Shown piece by piece: positions 1 to 6,586 of a DNA stretch of 10,188 nucleotides. The notes beneath the pieces were generated by a model. The model was not told the origin of the DNA. It was given only the letters and a program-made list of their open reading frames with translations, and made no database searches. The stretch is taken from contig CAJUEX010000079.1 in the NCBI GenBank assembly GCA_910585715.1, positions 1-10,188 on the forward strand, in the 5' to 3' direction. Position 1 is the first letter of the stretch; the number at the start of each line of letters is the position of its first letter. The position numbers were made by a program, and so were the translations under genes. The DNA comes from an uncultured Lachnospiraceae bacterium (lineage in GTDB: Bacteria; Bacillota; Clostridia; Lachnospirales; Lachnospiraceae).

Positions 1-592
1 GTGAAATCCTCATGCCCGCCATCCGCCAGATCGTCACATGGGTGCAGGGCTTTGTGGATAAGCTGAACGGAATGGATGAAGGCACCAAAAACACCATTGT
101 CACCATAGGGCTCCTTGCCGCCGCCATCGGCCCCGTATTAATCACTATCGGGAAAGTTGTGTCAGCGGTGGGCAGCATCATGACCTTCATCCCGACACTG
201 ATCGGCGGCATTTCCAGTATCGGCGGAGGGCTGAGTGCGCTGTGGGGAATTTTAGCGGCGAACCCGGTCACGCTGGTCATTGCGGCAATCGCGGCTCTGA
301 TAGCCATTTTCGTGGCCTTGTGGAATAACTGCGAGGGCTTCCGGGAGTTCTGGATAAATTTATGGAACGTGATAAAAGATGCAGCCATAGCAGTGTGGAA
401 TGGTCTGAAAGACTTTTTTCCAACATCTGGAATGCCATCACCGGGGCGGCGCAGGCTATCTGGAACGGTCTGAAAGATTTCTTTAGTGGCTTATGGGAAG
501 GGATAAAGAACATCTTCCAGACTGTGCTTGATGTGATAAAGACGCTGATCGTGGCGCGGTTCGAGTTTTATAAGACCATTATTGTTAAATGA
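1..592 (+). pseudogene. Phage tail tape-measure protein, internal/C-terminal fragment, frameshifted and truncated
   Basis: The open frame runs in from the left edge (codons in phase with position 3), so the gene starts outside the window. The first part, to about position 420, contains a glycine/alanine/isoleucine-rich stretch of membrane-helix type (IGLLAAAIGPVLITIGKV and ANPVTLVIAAIAALIAIF), the usual hydrophobic centre of siphophage tape-measure proteins. Tryptophan/phenylalanine-spaced helical repeats follow, including two copies of WNGLKDFF. At a run of six T (414-419) the coding phase moves to the -1 frame, where the repeats continue (SNIWNAITGAAQAIWNGLKD) up to a stop at 590-592. The tape-measure character fades around 570-585, far short of a normal tape-measure C terminus. 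The tape measure sets tail length and is threaded through the tail tube in virions. No other phage structural genes are visible, so this is read as the edge of a decayed prophage. The frameshift could also be a sequencing error or a slippage site. Confidence 0.8.
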
Positions 593-656
593 AGGTATTA
601 TTGAGAGAGCAGGGAACGGTAGAACGGAGCGTTTTACTTATAAAATGAGTAATTAG
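585..656 (+). pseudogene. Possible C-terminal tail of a winged-helix type protein
   Basis: Directly after the tape-measure fragment another frame reads LNEGIIERAGNGRTERFTYK and ends at a TAG at 654-656. The pattern of a helix end, 'GIIERxGxGR', and a beta-wing then a stop resembles the last wing of winged-helix domains found at the C termini of several ATP-binding and regulator proteins. Only about 23 codons can be read, with no start and no upstream continuation. This is probably a leftover joined to the phage DNA by deletion, and may be chance. The protein family cannot be named. Confidence 0.25.
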
Positions 657-710
657 GTATGATTCTTCAAACATATATTAGTCGTTGTTTTCTTATGCTA
701 AAATACCAGA

Positions 711-748
711 GTAGTAAAAACCTCCAATTCCTACTACGTTTTTACTAC
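711..748. repeat. 11-bp inverted repeat with TACTACG direct repeats, att-arm-like
   Basis: GTAGTAAAAAC (711-721) and GTTTTTACTAC (738-748) are perfect inverted repeats separated by 16 bases. On the + strand the heptamer TACTACG occurs twice, at 732-738 and 743-749. Short, closely spaced direct and inverted repeats beside phage remnants are typical of tyrosine-integrase arm-binding sites. No integrase gene is visible, so the att role is inference. A transcriptional operator or chance is possible. Confidence 0.4.
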
Positions 749-835
749 GATTGACGGAATCAATATGCCCCGTTTTGTCCCGATTTGTCATTTCCATTAC
801 ATTTTTAACAATCTCTACGGAAAAAGCAAACCTTG

Positions 836-862
836 CAATTTGCGCCAAAACACGGCAAATTG
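836..862. repeat. 8-bp inverted repeat upstream of the phosphatase stub
   Basis: CAATTTGC (836-843) and GCAAATTG (855-862) are a perfect dyad with an 11-base spacer, ending about 12 bases before a strong AGGAGG ribosome binding site (872-877). The position suits an operator or leader hairpin for the gene whose 5' end survives at 888. No T-run follows, so a terminator is unlikely. Confidence 0.35.
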
Positions 863-887
863 AGGCATTTTAGGAGGAATTTTTATT

Positions 888-959
888 ATGATTAAGATAC
901 TTTTTGTCTGCTACGGCAACATCTTTCCCCATTCCGCAGCCATCCTCTCCCCATTTTGA
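888..959 (+). pseudogene. Low-molecular-weight protein tyrosine phosphatase, 5' stub
   Basis: An AGGAGG box (872-877) precedes an ATG at 888 and a 23-codon frame reading MIKILFVCYGNIFPHSAAIL, stopped by TGA at 957-959. The family's N terminus is a beta strand followed by the P-loop, typically of the form ILFVCxGNICRSPMAE. Here ILFVC-x-GNI is kept but the catalytic loop after it (C-x5-R-S) is lost, so the arginine is missing. Family members are about 140-160 residues long, so this is a stub that cannot be active. Its downstream part overlaps the minus-strand remnant at 911-1081, and the two share GGCAACAT (915-922) at the likely junction. The translation signals are intact, so a short peptide might still be made. 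Confidence 0.5.
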
Positions 960-1081
960 GTCAGTAGCCCCCAAATTACATTCTCTCCTTCCTCAAAAGT
1001 CCAGTCAAATAGCTCAAATAGCTTTTCTTTCTCTTTTCCCTGCAAATCATACTGAAAAAACTGTAATGTATTCCCATCCCC
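911..1081 (-). pseudogene. C-terminal remnant of an unidentified protein
   Basis: On the minus strand an open frame of 56 codons runs from just below a TAA (1082-1084) to a TAG at 911-913. It reads like genuine protein, rich in charged and aromatic residues (for example KEKEKLFELFDWTFEEGEN, then VIWGLLTQNGERMAAEWGK). It has no ATG near its beginning and no ribosome binding site, so it looks like the 3' end of a gene whose 5' part is gone. The other frames across this stretch are less protein-like. I do not recognise the family. The end of this frame coincides with the start of homology of the phosphatase stub on the other strand, suggesting a recombination joint at about 911-922. Confidence 0.4.
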
Positions 1082-1215
1082 TTATCTCTCCCTCTTCTTT
1101 TTGCTAAACTAAAGCATAATAACACAGCAAACCAAACCAAACGACACTCCAGCCCCAAAAACCCAAGTATCAAACAAAGCATCAAAAATAAAATAAAGAA
1201 GCGAGGCATAATATT
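1082..1215 (+). other. A/C-rich, G-poor leader before the chemoreceptor gene
   Basis: No gene is seen here. The + strand from about 1091 to 1200 is very poor in G (about 8 of 110 bases), with runs such as CAAACCAAACCAAAC, so a transcript would be largely unstructured. I could not find a convincing sigma-A or sigma-D promoter. CATAAT (1115-1120) is a possible -10 without a good -35. The chemoreceptor ribosome binding site (GCGAGG, 1201-1206) sits at the end. Confidence 0.5.
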
Positions 1216-3216
1216 ATGAGAAGAACCATCAAAGGCAAACTGACCATAAGCGTAATTTTCATGGTAATCATCAGCATTTTGCTTACCACAACAGGAATCG
1301 TAATAGTGGCAGGAAAGCGCATGATGAAGGATCAGACAGAATCATTGCAGATTTACGCAGACAAATATGCGGAAGAAATCAACACATGGATAGAAAATGA
1401 AAAAATGCTTGCAGGCGGAGCGGCAAGCTGTATAGAGGCAGCTCAGAATACGGATGAGGCTTTTATCCAGTCTGTAATGGACACCTATGCGGCAGGCAGG
1501 GAGGAGCTTTTAAACCTGTACTGCGGAACAAAGGACAGCAAATTCATCCAGTCCAATCGGGAAGCGGAAATACCAGAGGGCTATGACCCGGTACAAAGAG
1601 GCTGGTATCAGCAGGCAGCAGAAGAGGGGACTACCATTGTAACGGACCCCTATTGGGATGTGATTACCAACCAGATGTGCGCCACCATTGCATCGCCGGT
1701 TTACATAAATGGAGATCTGGCAGCGGTAATCGGCCTGGATGTTACTTTGGGTACGGTGACAGACCTGACAAAAAGTATTGATTTTGCAGAAGGCGTGTAC
1801 GGATTTCTGGCAGACAGCAGCGGGCAGTACGTTGCCCATAAAAATAAAGCATATGAGCCTTCTGAGGATGCGGCTGTTGCAGTTACAGACATCATGCCGG
1901 GTCTGGATGGCCTGATAAACGGACAGGATGCCCGTGTGATAAAGCTTACGGATTATGATGGAAGCGAATGTTACTTTGCGGCTTCAGGAATTGCCGGAAG
2001 CAGCTGGAAAATGGGAGTGGTAGTGCCTACGGCTAACGTGAGGAGTTCTCTCATTGCAATGATTGTAGTAGCGGTAATAATTGCGTTTGTGATAATCGGT
2101 CTGGTTACCGTGATTATGGCAGGCTTGATTGGCAGAACGTTAGAGCCTATACAAATGTTGAAGCAGTTTGCCTCCGGCGACTTTTCGGAAAATATTGTAA
2201 GTGAAAAAGCCATTCCAAAGGAATATAAAGATGAAACAGAGCAGATAAAGACGGCAACCGTAGAGGTAAAACAGCAGATAAGAGGAATTATTCTAAATAC
2301 AAAGCAGGAAGCCGGAAGCATTACCACCATTGCAGAGGGAGCTTCTTCTGAAATGACGGTATTGTCACAGGATATTTCCGAAATTGCCCATGCAACGGTT
2401 CAGGTACTGGACCAGACAACAGAGGCAAAGGAACTGGCGGAAAAGATAAAATATACAGGACAAAAGCTTTGTACTGCCGTGGAAAACGTGGCAAAAAAAG
2501 CAGCAGAAGCAGCAAAGCAATCCGGCAATATTATGGAACGTGCCGGAAAGCAGCATAAAAATTCAGAAAATTCCAGCAGGGAGGCAGTCAGCCTTTACCA
2601 GAAAACAAAGGAAGAACTGGAACGGGCAATTGCAGACAGCCAGCGGGTAAGAGAGATAGACACCTTAACGGAGGAGATTCTTTCCATCAGCTCCCAGACC
2701 AATCTGTTAGCGCTGAATGCCAGCATAGAAGCTGCAAGGGCAGGAGAAGCAGGAAGAGGCTTTTCCGTTGTTGCAGATGAAATCCGCCAGTTAGCAGACC
2801 ATTCCAGAATGGCAGTGGATGAAATCCGTCAGGTAACGGAAGGGGTTGTACAGAATGTATCCTTTTTATCAGAAAGCTCCCAAAAGCTTTTGGAGTTCAT
2901 GAACGGAAGGGTCATGGAGGATTATAAAGGAATGACGGAGCTTGCCGGGATGTATGAGCAGGATGCGGCGTTTTATACGGATATTTCCAGTGACCTGGGT
3001 GCTGCTTCGGAAGAAATGAATTCAGGCATAGGAGGAATCAATGAGTCCATAGTGATAATTGCGCAGCTTGCGGGAGAGATTGAGGACTATATGCAGAAAA
3101 TGCGGCAATCGGCGGAAAATTCCAATGAAAGCTCCAAGGCGGTTCTTACCCAGATGGAAGAGCTGTTTAGGTTAAGCGAAATCCTGAATCAGACGGTAGC
3201 CTCTTTTAAGGTATAA
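1216..3216 (+). CDS. Methyl-accepting chemotaxis protein with dCache sensor, probable amino-acid receptor
   Basis: This is a 666-residue membrane chemoreceptor that would signal through CheW/CheA to the flagellar motor. Domain order: short cytoplasmic N end; first membrane helix about 10-32; extracellular dCache domain about 40-275; second membrane helix about 279-303; HAMP-like linker about 306-360 (EPIQMLKQFASGDFSENI); long cytoplasmic coiled-coil with the conserved hairpin tip at about 486-520 (SSQTNLLALNASIEAARAGE). The membrane-distal sensor has Y123, R128, W130, Y131, D148 and D175. In established work on dCache_1 domains the pattern Y-x4-R-x-W-Y plus a downstream aspartate marks amino-acid binding, and the spacing matches what I recall for Pseudomonas PctA. 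The C terminus (VASFKV) has no CheR-tethering pentapeptide. The start at 1216 follows a modest GCGAGG box 9 bases upstream. The diguanylate cyclase gene begins 41 bases downstream. Confidence 0.95.
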   Translation: MRRTIKGKLTISVIFMVIISILLTTTGIVIVAGKRMMKDQTESLQIYADKYAEEINTWIENEKMLAGGAASCIEAAQNTDEAFIQSVMDTYAAGREELLNLYCGTKDSKFIQSNREAEIPEGYDPVQRGWYQQAAEEGTTIVTDPYWDVITNQMCATIASPVYINGDLAAVIGLDVTLGTVTDLTKSIDFAEGVYGFLADSSGQYVAHKNKAYEPSEDAAVAVTDIMPGLDGLINGQDARVIKLTDYDGSECYFAASGIAGSSWKMGVVVPTANVRSSLIAMIVVAVIIAFVIIGLVTVIMAGLIGRTLEPIQMLKQFASGDFSENIVSEKAIPKEYKDETEQIKTATVEVKQQIRGIILNTKQEAGSITTIAEGASSEMTVLSQDISEIAHATVQVLDQTTEAKELAEKIKYTGQKLCTAVENVAKKAAEAAKQSGNIMERAGKQHKNSENSSREAVSLYQKTKEELERAIADSQRVREIDTLTEEILSISSQTNLLALNASIEAARAGEAGRGFSVVADEIRQLADHSRMAVDEIRQVTEGVVQNVSFLSESSQKLLEFMNGRVMEDYKGMTELAGMYEQDAAFYTDISSDLGAASEEMNSGIGGINESIVIIAQLAGEIEDYMQKMRQSAENSNESSKAVLTQMEELFRLSEILNQTVASFKV

Positions 3217-3231
3217 ATTTATTTTTTCTTA

Positions 3232-3240
3232 TGTTATAAT
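3232..3240 (+). promoter_or_regulatory. Extended -10 promoter for the diguanylate cyclase
   Basis: TGTTATAAT at 3232-3240 is a perfect extended -10 (TG-N-TATAAT). No good -35 lies 17 bases upstream (TATAAA at 3212-3217), which extended -10 promoters tolerate. Transcription would start only about 10 bases before the ATG at 3258, giving a very short leader holding the GGGAG ribosome binding site (3246-3250). The cyclase may therefore be transcribed apart from the chemoreceptor. Confidence 0.6.
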
Positions 3241-3257
3241 GACTTGGGAGTGTTGTT

Positions 3258-4604
3258 ATGAAAAAAGTAGAATTTTCGGACCGTACAGCGGCAGACATCT
3301 GGGAGCTTTATGAGGAGCTGAAGGAAATTGTATATGTGGTGGATATAGACAGCCATGAGTTGGTTTATATGAACCGTCTTGCCCGTGAACTGTACGGAAT
3401 CAAATCAATGGAAGAAGTTAAGGACAAAAAGTGCTTTGAGGCGCTGATGGGCAGTTCCATGCCTTGCACCACCTGTAATAATAAAAAGCTGTGTCCGGGC
3501 TCTTTTGCGGAAGAGGTTCGTTACAATCCGGTTATCAAAAAGAAGCTGGCAATAAAAGATACTATAATAGAAGAAAACGGAAAAAGATACCGTTTTGAGC
3601 TGGCGGTGGACTTAAGCGCCTGTGAGCTGCAAAGCAGGGGATATGAAGATAATGAAGTGATGGTGAATGAGGGCTTAAGGATTTCCATGGCAGCCCCCAC
3701 ATCAGAAGAATCCCTTGCTGTCCTGACGGAATATCTGGGCCAGTCCTTAAACAGCGAAAGGGCATATATTTTCGAGGAAAACAAAGACGGCACTTTGGAT
3801 AATACTTATGAGTGGTGTGCAAAGGGCGTGCTTCCCCAAAAGGAAAATCTGCAGTCTGTGTCCATTCAGGTAGTGGAGTTCTGGTATGAGAAATTTTTAA
3901 AGGGCAAAAATGTAATCATCAAAAATGTAGAGGGCATCAAAGACAGCGACCAGGCAGTTTATGAGTACTTAAAGCCCCAGAATATCCAATCTCTGGTAGT
4001 ATATCCGTTAATAAGCGAAAAGAAAATTATCGGTTTTTACGGAGTGGATAATCCCCCGGAGGAGTTTCTGGAAAATATTATGACACTGCTTCAGATTCTG
4101 GGACATTTTATCGTTGCCCTGATTCAGAGAAGAAATTATGTCCGCCGTCTGGAAGAGCTGTGCTTTATGGACCAGTTGACGGAAATCGGAAACAGACATG
4201 CCATGAACGATTACATTGACAGGATGCAGGAGGAAAAGCCTGTTGGAATCCTTTACTGTGATGTAATGGGATTGAAAAAGATAAATGATACAAAGGGACA
4301 CCGGGAAGGGGATGAACTTCTGATGCGTGCCAGCCAATGCTTGAAAGAGGCATTTGGAGATTATGAACTGTTTCGCATAGGAGGAGATGAGTTTCTTGTT
4401 TTATGTGAAGAAATCGGGGAAGAAACACTTCAGGAAAGAATACAGACCCTGAAAAACCATATGCAGGAAAAGAATGCCTGCATGGCTCTTGGCTGCGTAT
4501 GGCACAGGGAAGGCAGAAAAGACATGGACCGGCTTTTAAAAGAAGCGGATGACCGCATGTATGAGGATAAAAGAACGTGGTATGCAAGGGAAGCTGAGAA
4601 CTGA
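3258..4604 (+). CDS. Diguanylate cyclase: PAS (with Cys cluster)-GAF-GGDEF
   Basis: This 448-residue protein has no membrane segment and is predicted to make c-di-GMP from two GTP in the cytoplasm. Residues about 12-125 form a PAS-like domain (IVYVVDIDSHELVYMNRLAR) with a cysteine group C59, C70, C73 and C79 (PCTTCNNKKLC), a pattern I associate with Firmicute PAS-GGDEF proteins and possibly metal- or redox-linked. Residues about 140-290 form a GAF-like domain. The GGDEF domain starts near 300: DQLTEIGNRHAM, CDVMGLKKINDTKGHREGDE, and an intact active site RIGGDEF (GGDEF at 375-379). The usual upstream RxxD inhibitory site is absent (the region reads FGDYELFR), so product feedback by that route is not expected. 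No EAL domain is present. The start is set by GGGAG 7 bases upstream. The TGA stop lies inside a short sequence also found in the 7971-8033 repeat. Confidence 0.95.
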   Translation: MKKVEFSDRTAADIWELYEELKEIVYVVDIDSHELVYMNRLARELYGIKSMEEVKDKKCFEALMGSSMPCTTCNNKKLCPGSFAEEVRYNPVIKKKLAIKDTIIEENGKRYRFELAVDLSACELQSRGYEDNEVMVNEGLRISMAAPTSEESLAVLTEYLGQSLNSERAYIFEENKDGTLDNTYEWCAKGVLPQKENLQSVSIQVVEFWYEKFLKGKNVIIKNVEGIKDSDQAVYEYLKPQNIQSLVVYPLISEKKIIGFYGVDNPPEEFLENIMTLLQILGHFIVALIQRRNYVRRLEELCFMDQLTEIGNRHAMNDYIDRMQEEKPVGILYCDVMGLKKINDTKGHREGDELLMRASQCLKEAFGDYELFRIGGDEFLVLCEEIGEETLQERIQTLKNHMQEKNACMALGCVWHREGRKDMDRLLKEADDRMYEDKRTWYAREAEN

Positions 4605-4607
4605 ACT

Positions 4608-4637
4608 GTTACATATACTTTGTATACTTCTTATAAA
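4608..4637 (+). promoter_or_regulatory. Possible promoter with palindrome for the ABC-class ATPase
   Basis: GTTACA (4608-4613) and TATAAA (4632-4637) are 18 bases apart and resemble -35 and -10 boxes (four and five of six matches). The spacer contains the dyad TATAC-TTT-GTATA (4614-4626), an operator-like position. A second -35-like TTGACA lies at 4643-4648, but the sequence downstream lacks a good -10. Confidence 0.4.
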
Positions 4638-4647
4638 ACATCTTGAC

Positions 4648-4697
4648 AAACATCCAAAAATGAACCAAGATAACAAGGTCCTGTTTTGGATGTTTTT
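4648..4697 (+). terminator. Hairpin with T-run in the leader of the ABC-class ATPase
   Basis: AAACATCCAAAA (4648-4659) pairs perfectly with TTTTGGATGTTT (4684-4695), a 12-bp stem with a 24-base loop that could close further through ACC/GGT. Two more T follow (TTTTT at 4693-4697). The stem is AT-rich, so termination may be weak. It could end the cyclase transcript, or act as an attenuator because promoter-like boxes lie upstream and the next start codon is about 36 bases downstream. Confidence 0.45.
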
Positions 4698-4733
4698 AGT
4701 TGTTGTTAAATTTTCAATAGGAGGAATTAATTT

Positions 4734-6464
4734 ATGAAATCATCTAACGATTTGCGGACCGCTTTGCGTTCCATTGACCGCAAAAGCTATCCTGCATATA
4801 AATCTTTGTCAGGCAGCTACCAGTTTCCGGGGTTTAGTCTGTCTATCGATCATGTACAGGGAGACCCTTTTGCGTCGCCCTCCAGCCTGCATGTGGAAGT
4901 CAGCCACAAGACAGCCGGTTTTCCAAAAGAATATTATAGCGAAAGCTGTGCAAGGTCTGCCCTTGCAGATTTTCTTACCAGACAGCTTGCCTGTGGATTT
5001 GAGGAATATAATTTTAAGGCAAAGGGCTCCGGAAAAAGCGGTCTTTTATCCATTACCCGTTGCGGGCAGCAGGTTCTGGAACGGAGTGCCTGTGAAATTT
5101 CCGATACAGGCATTGTTGCCCGTTTTCATGTGGGCTTTCCGGCCTTCGGGAGAACTATAAATGCAGGAGAGCTGGAAAAGATTTTATTTGAGTTCCTTCC
5201 CCGCTGTGTGGAAAGCAGTCTTTTTTATAAGAGGCTGGACGGAAAAAAAGTGGAGGCGGCTATTTTTCTGGCAGAGGATCAAAAGGCATTGCGCGGTTTT
5301 CTCCGGGAAGAAAAGCTGGTTGCCTTTGTTGCAAACGGTTCCATTCTTCCCAGAAAAAGCGGCGTTTCCGATACGCCAATGAAAGACAGCATCCCCTTTC
5401 TTTCTCCTGCCACCATGGAACGCACCTTTATTCTGCCCCATAAAGGGGAAATTTCCGGAATGGCAATACCCTGGGGCATAACCCTGATTGTAGGCGGCGG
5501 CTACCATGGCAAGTCCACTTTGTTAGAAGCATTGCAAAATGGCGTCTATAACCATATTCAGGGAGATGGAAGGGAATATGTGATTACAGAGGATACTGCC
5601 GTGAAGCTTCGCGCAGAGGATGGCCGTTCCATCCGGAATGTGGATATTTCCCTGTTTATCAATGACCTGCCTAACAAAAAGGATACTTCTGCCTTTTCCA
5701 CATCCGATGCCAGCGGAAGCACCTCGCAGGCAGCAGGGGTAATTGAAAATATAGAAGCCGGTTCCGGATTATTTTTAATTGATGAAGATACCTCTGCCAC
5801 CAATTTTATGGTGCGTGACGACTTTATGCAGCAGGTTATCAGCCGGGAAAAAGAGCCTATTACCCCGTTTTTGTGCCGGGCAGGGGAGATTTATGAAAAA
5901 GAAGGGATATCCACCATCCTTGTAGCAGGCAGCTCCGGGGCATTCTTTTACATTGCGGACCATATTATCCAGATGGACTGTTACCGTCCTGTCGATATAT
6001 CCGAACATGTAAAGGAGCTTTGCAGTCAGCATACAGCTCCTGAAACAAAAGCACCGGATTTCCGGATTCCGGATTTTAACCGCATGTTGCCGGCTTACAA
6101 ACCTAAAAAAAGCGGCGGCAAGGATTATTATGGAAGAGAACGGCAGGGCAGCAGCCGTCAAACCTCCATGAAAATAAAAACCTTTGGACGGGATTCCTTT
6201 TCTTTAGATAAGGAAAACGTGGATTTACGTTATGTGGAACAGCTTGCGGATGCGGAACAGACTACTGCCCTTGCGTATATGCTTCGTTATGGATTAGAGA
6301 AGCTGGCAGATGGCAGGCATACTGTACGGCAGACGGTTGAGATTCTCTTTGAGCTTTTGGATAAAAAGGGATGGGAGGCATTTTGCGGAGCTTATGTTCC
6401 CTGCGGGATTGCAAGACCGAGGAGGCAGGAGGTTTTTGCTTGTTTGAACCGCTTTAGAGGGTGA
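4734..6464 (+). CDS. Predicted ABC-class ATPase (COG3044 / PF09818 type)
   Basis: This 576-residue soluble protein resembles the 'predicted ATPase of the ABC class' family, single-chain proteins about this long that are not transporters; the structurally studied relative is trypanosome MRB1590, linked to RNA editing complexes. Visible features: N-terminal family-specific region about 1-235 (starting DLRTALRSIDRKSYPAYKSL); Walker A GGGYHGKST at 254-262; signature-like DASGSTSQA at 325-333; Walker B LFLIDED at 346-352; SSG region near 400; and a basic Lys/Arg/Ser-rich linker at about 456-485 before a C-terminal helical part. The basic linker fits nucleic-acid contact, but that is inference. There is no membrane segment and no transporter gene nearby. 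The start is clear, with AGGAGG at 4722-4727, six bases before the ATG. The bacterial role of the family is not established. It looks like a single-gene unit. Confidence 0.88.
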   Translation: MKSSNDLRTALRSIDRKSYPAYKSLSGSYQFPGFSLSIDHVQGDPFASPSSLHVEVSHKTAGFPKEYYSESCARSALADFLTRQLACGFEEYNFKAKGSGKSGLLSITRCGQQVLERSACEISDTGIVARFHVGFPAFGRTINAGELEKILFEFLPRCVESSLFYKRLDGKKVEAAIFLAEDQKALRGFLREEKLVAFVANGSILPRKSGVSDTPMKDSIPFLSPATMERTFILPHKGEISGMAIPWGITLIVGGGYHGKSTLLEALQNGVYNHIQGDGREYVITEDTAVKLRAEDGRSIRNVDISLFINDLPNKKDTSAFSTSDASGSTSQAAGVIENIEAGSGLFLIDEDTSATNFMVRDDFMQQVISREKEPITPFLCRAGEIYEKEGISTILVAGSSGAFFYIADHIIQMDCYRPVDISEHVKELCSQHTAPETKAPDFRIPDFNRMLPAYKPKKSGGKDYYGRERQGSSRQTSMKIKTFGRDSFSLDKENVDLRYVEQLADAEQTTALAYMLRYGLEKLADGRHTVRQTVEILFELLDKKGWEAFCGAYVPCGIARPRRQEVFACLNRFRG

Positions 6465-6481
6465 GGGATTTTTTGTAAAAA

Positions 6482-6586
6482 GGTGGGGGAGTGTGGCGGA
6501 GGGGACGCAAAAGAGGGATGAGGGCAAAATCAATGCAGCCAATCCCCTCCCATCCCCTGCGTCCTCTTTTCCAAAATCCCCCATCC
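6482..6586. repeat. Large imperfect hairpin downstream of the ABC-class ATPase
   Basis: Several matching arms face each other in order: GGTGGGGGA (6482-6490) with TCCCCCATCC (6577-6586); GGACGCA (6503-6509) with TGCGTCC (6558-6564); GGGATG-AGGG (6515-6524) with CCCT-CC-CATCCC (6545-6556). AAAAGAGG (6509-6516) can instead pair with CCTCTTTT (6563-6570), so two structures compete. The left arm is G-rich and the right arm C-rich. It may act as a transcript end or stabilising 3' structure, or be a decayed inverted-repeat element. Confidence 0.5.

Noticed and set aside
904..1107. Open + strand frame of 67 codons (Ser/Pro/Phe/Leu-rich)
   Set aside because: Composition reflects the antisense of a minus-strand coding remnant; no ribosome binding site.
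2880..2893. 14-bp perfect palindrome CCAAAAGCTTTTGG
   Set aside because: It lies inside the chemoreceptor coding region at ordinary codons (Gln-Lys-Leu-Leu); no regulatory context.
6501..6512. GGGGACGCAAAA resembles part of the c-di-GMP-I riboswitch core
   Set aside because: The other conserved blocks are absent, and the segment pairs within the large hairpin.
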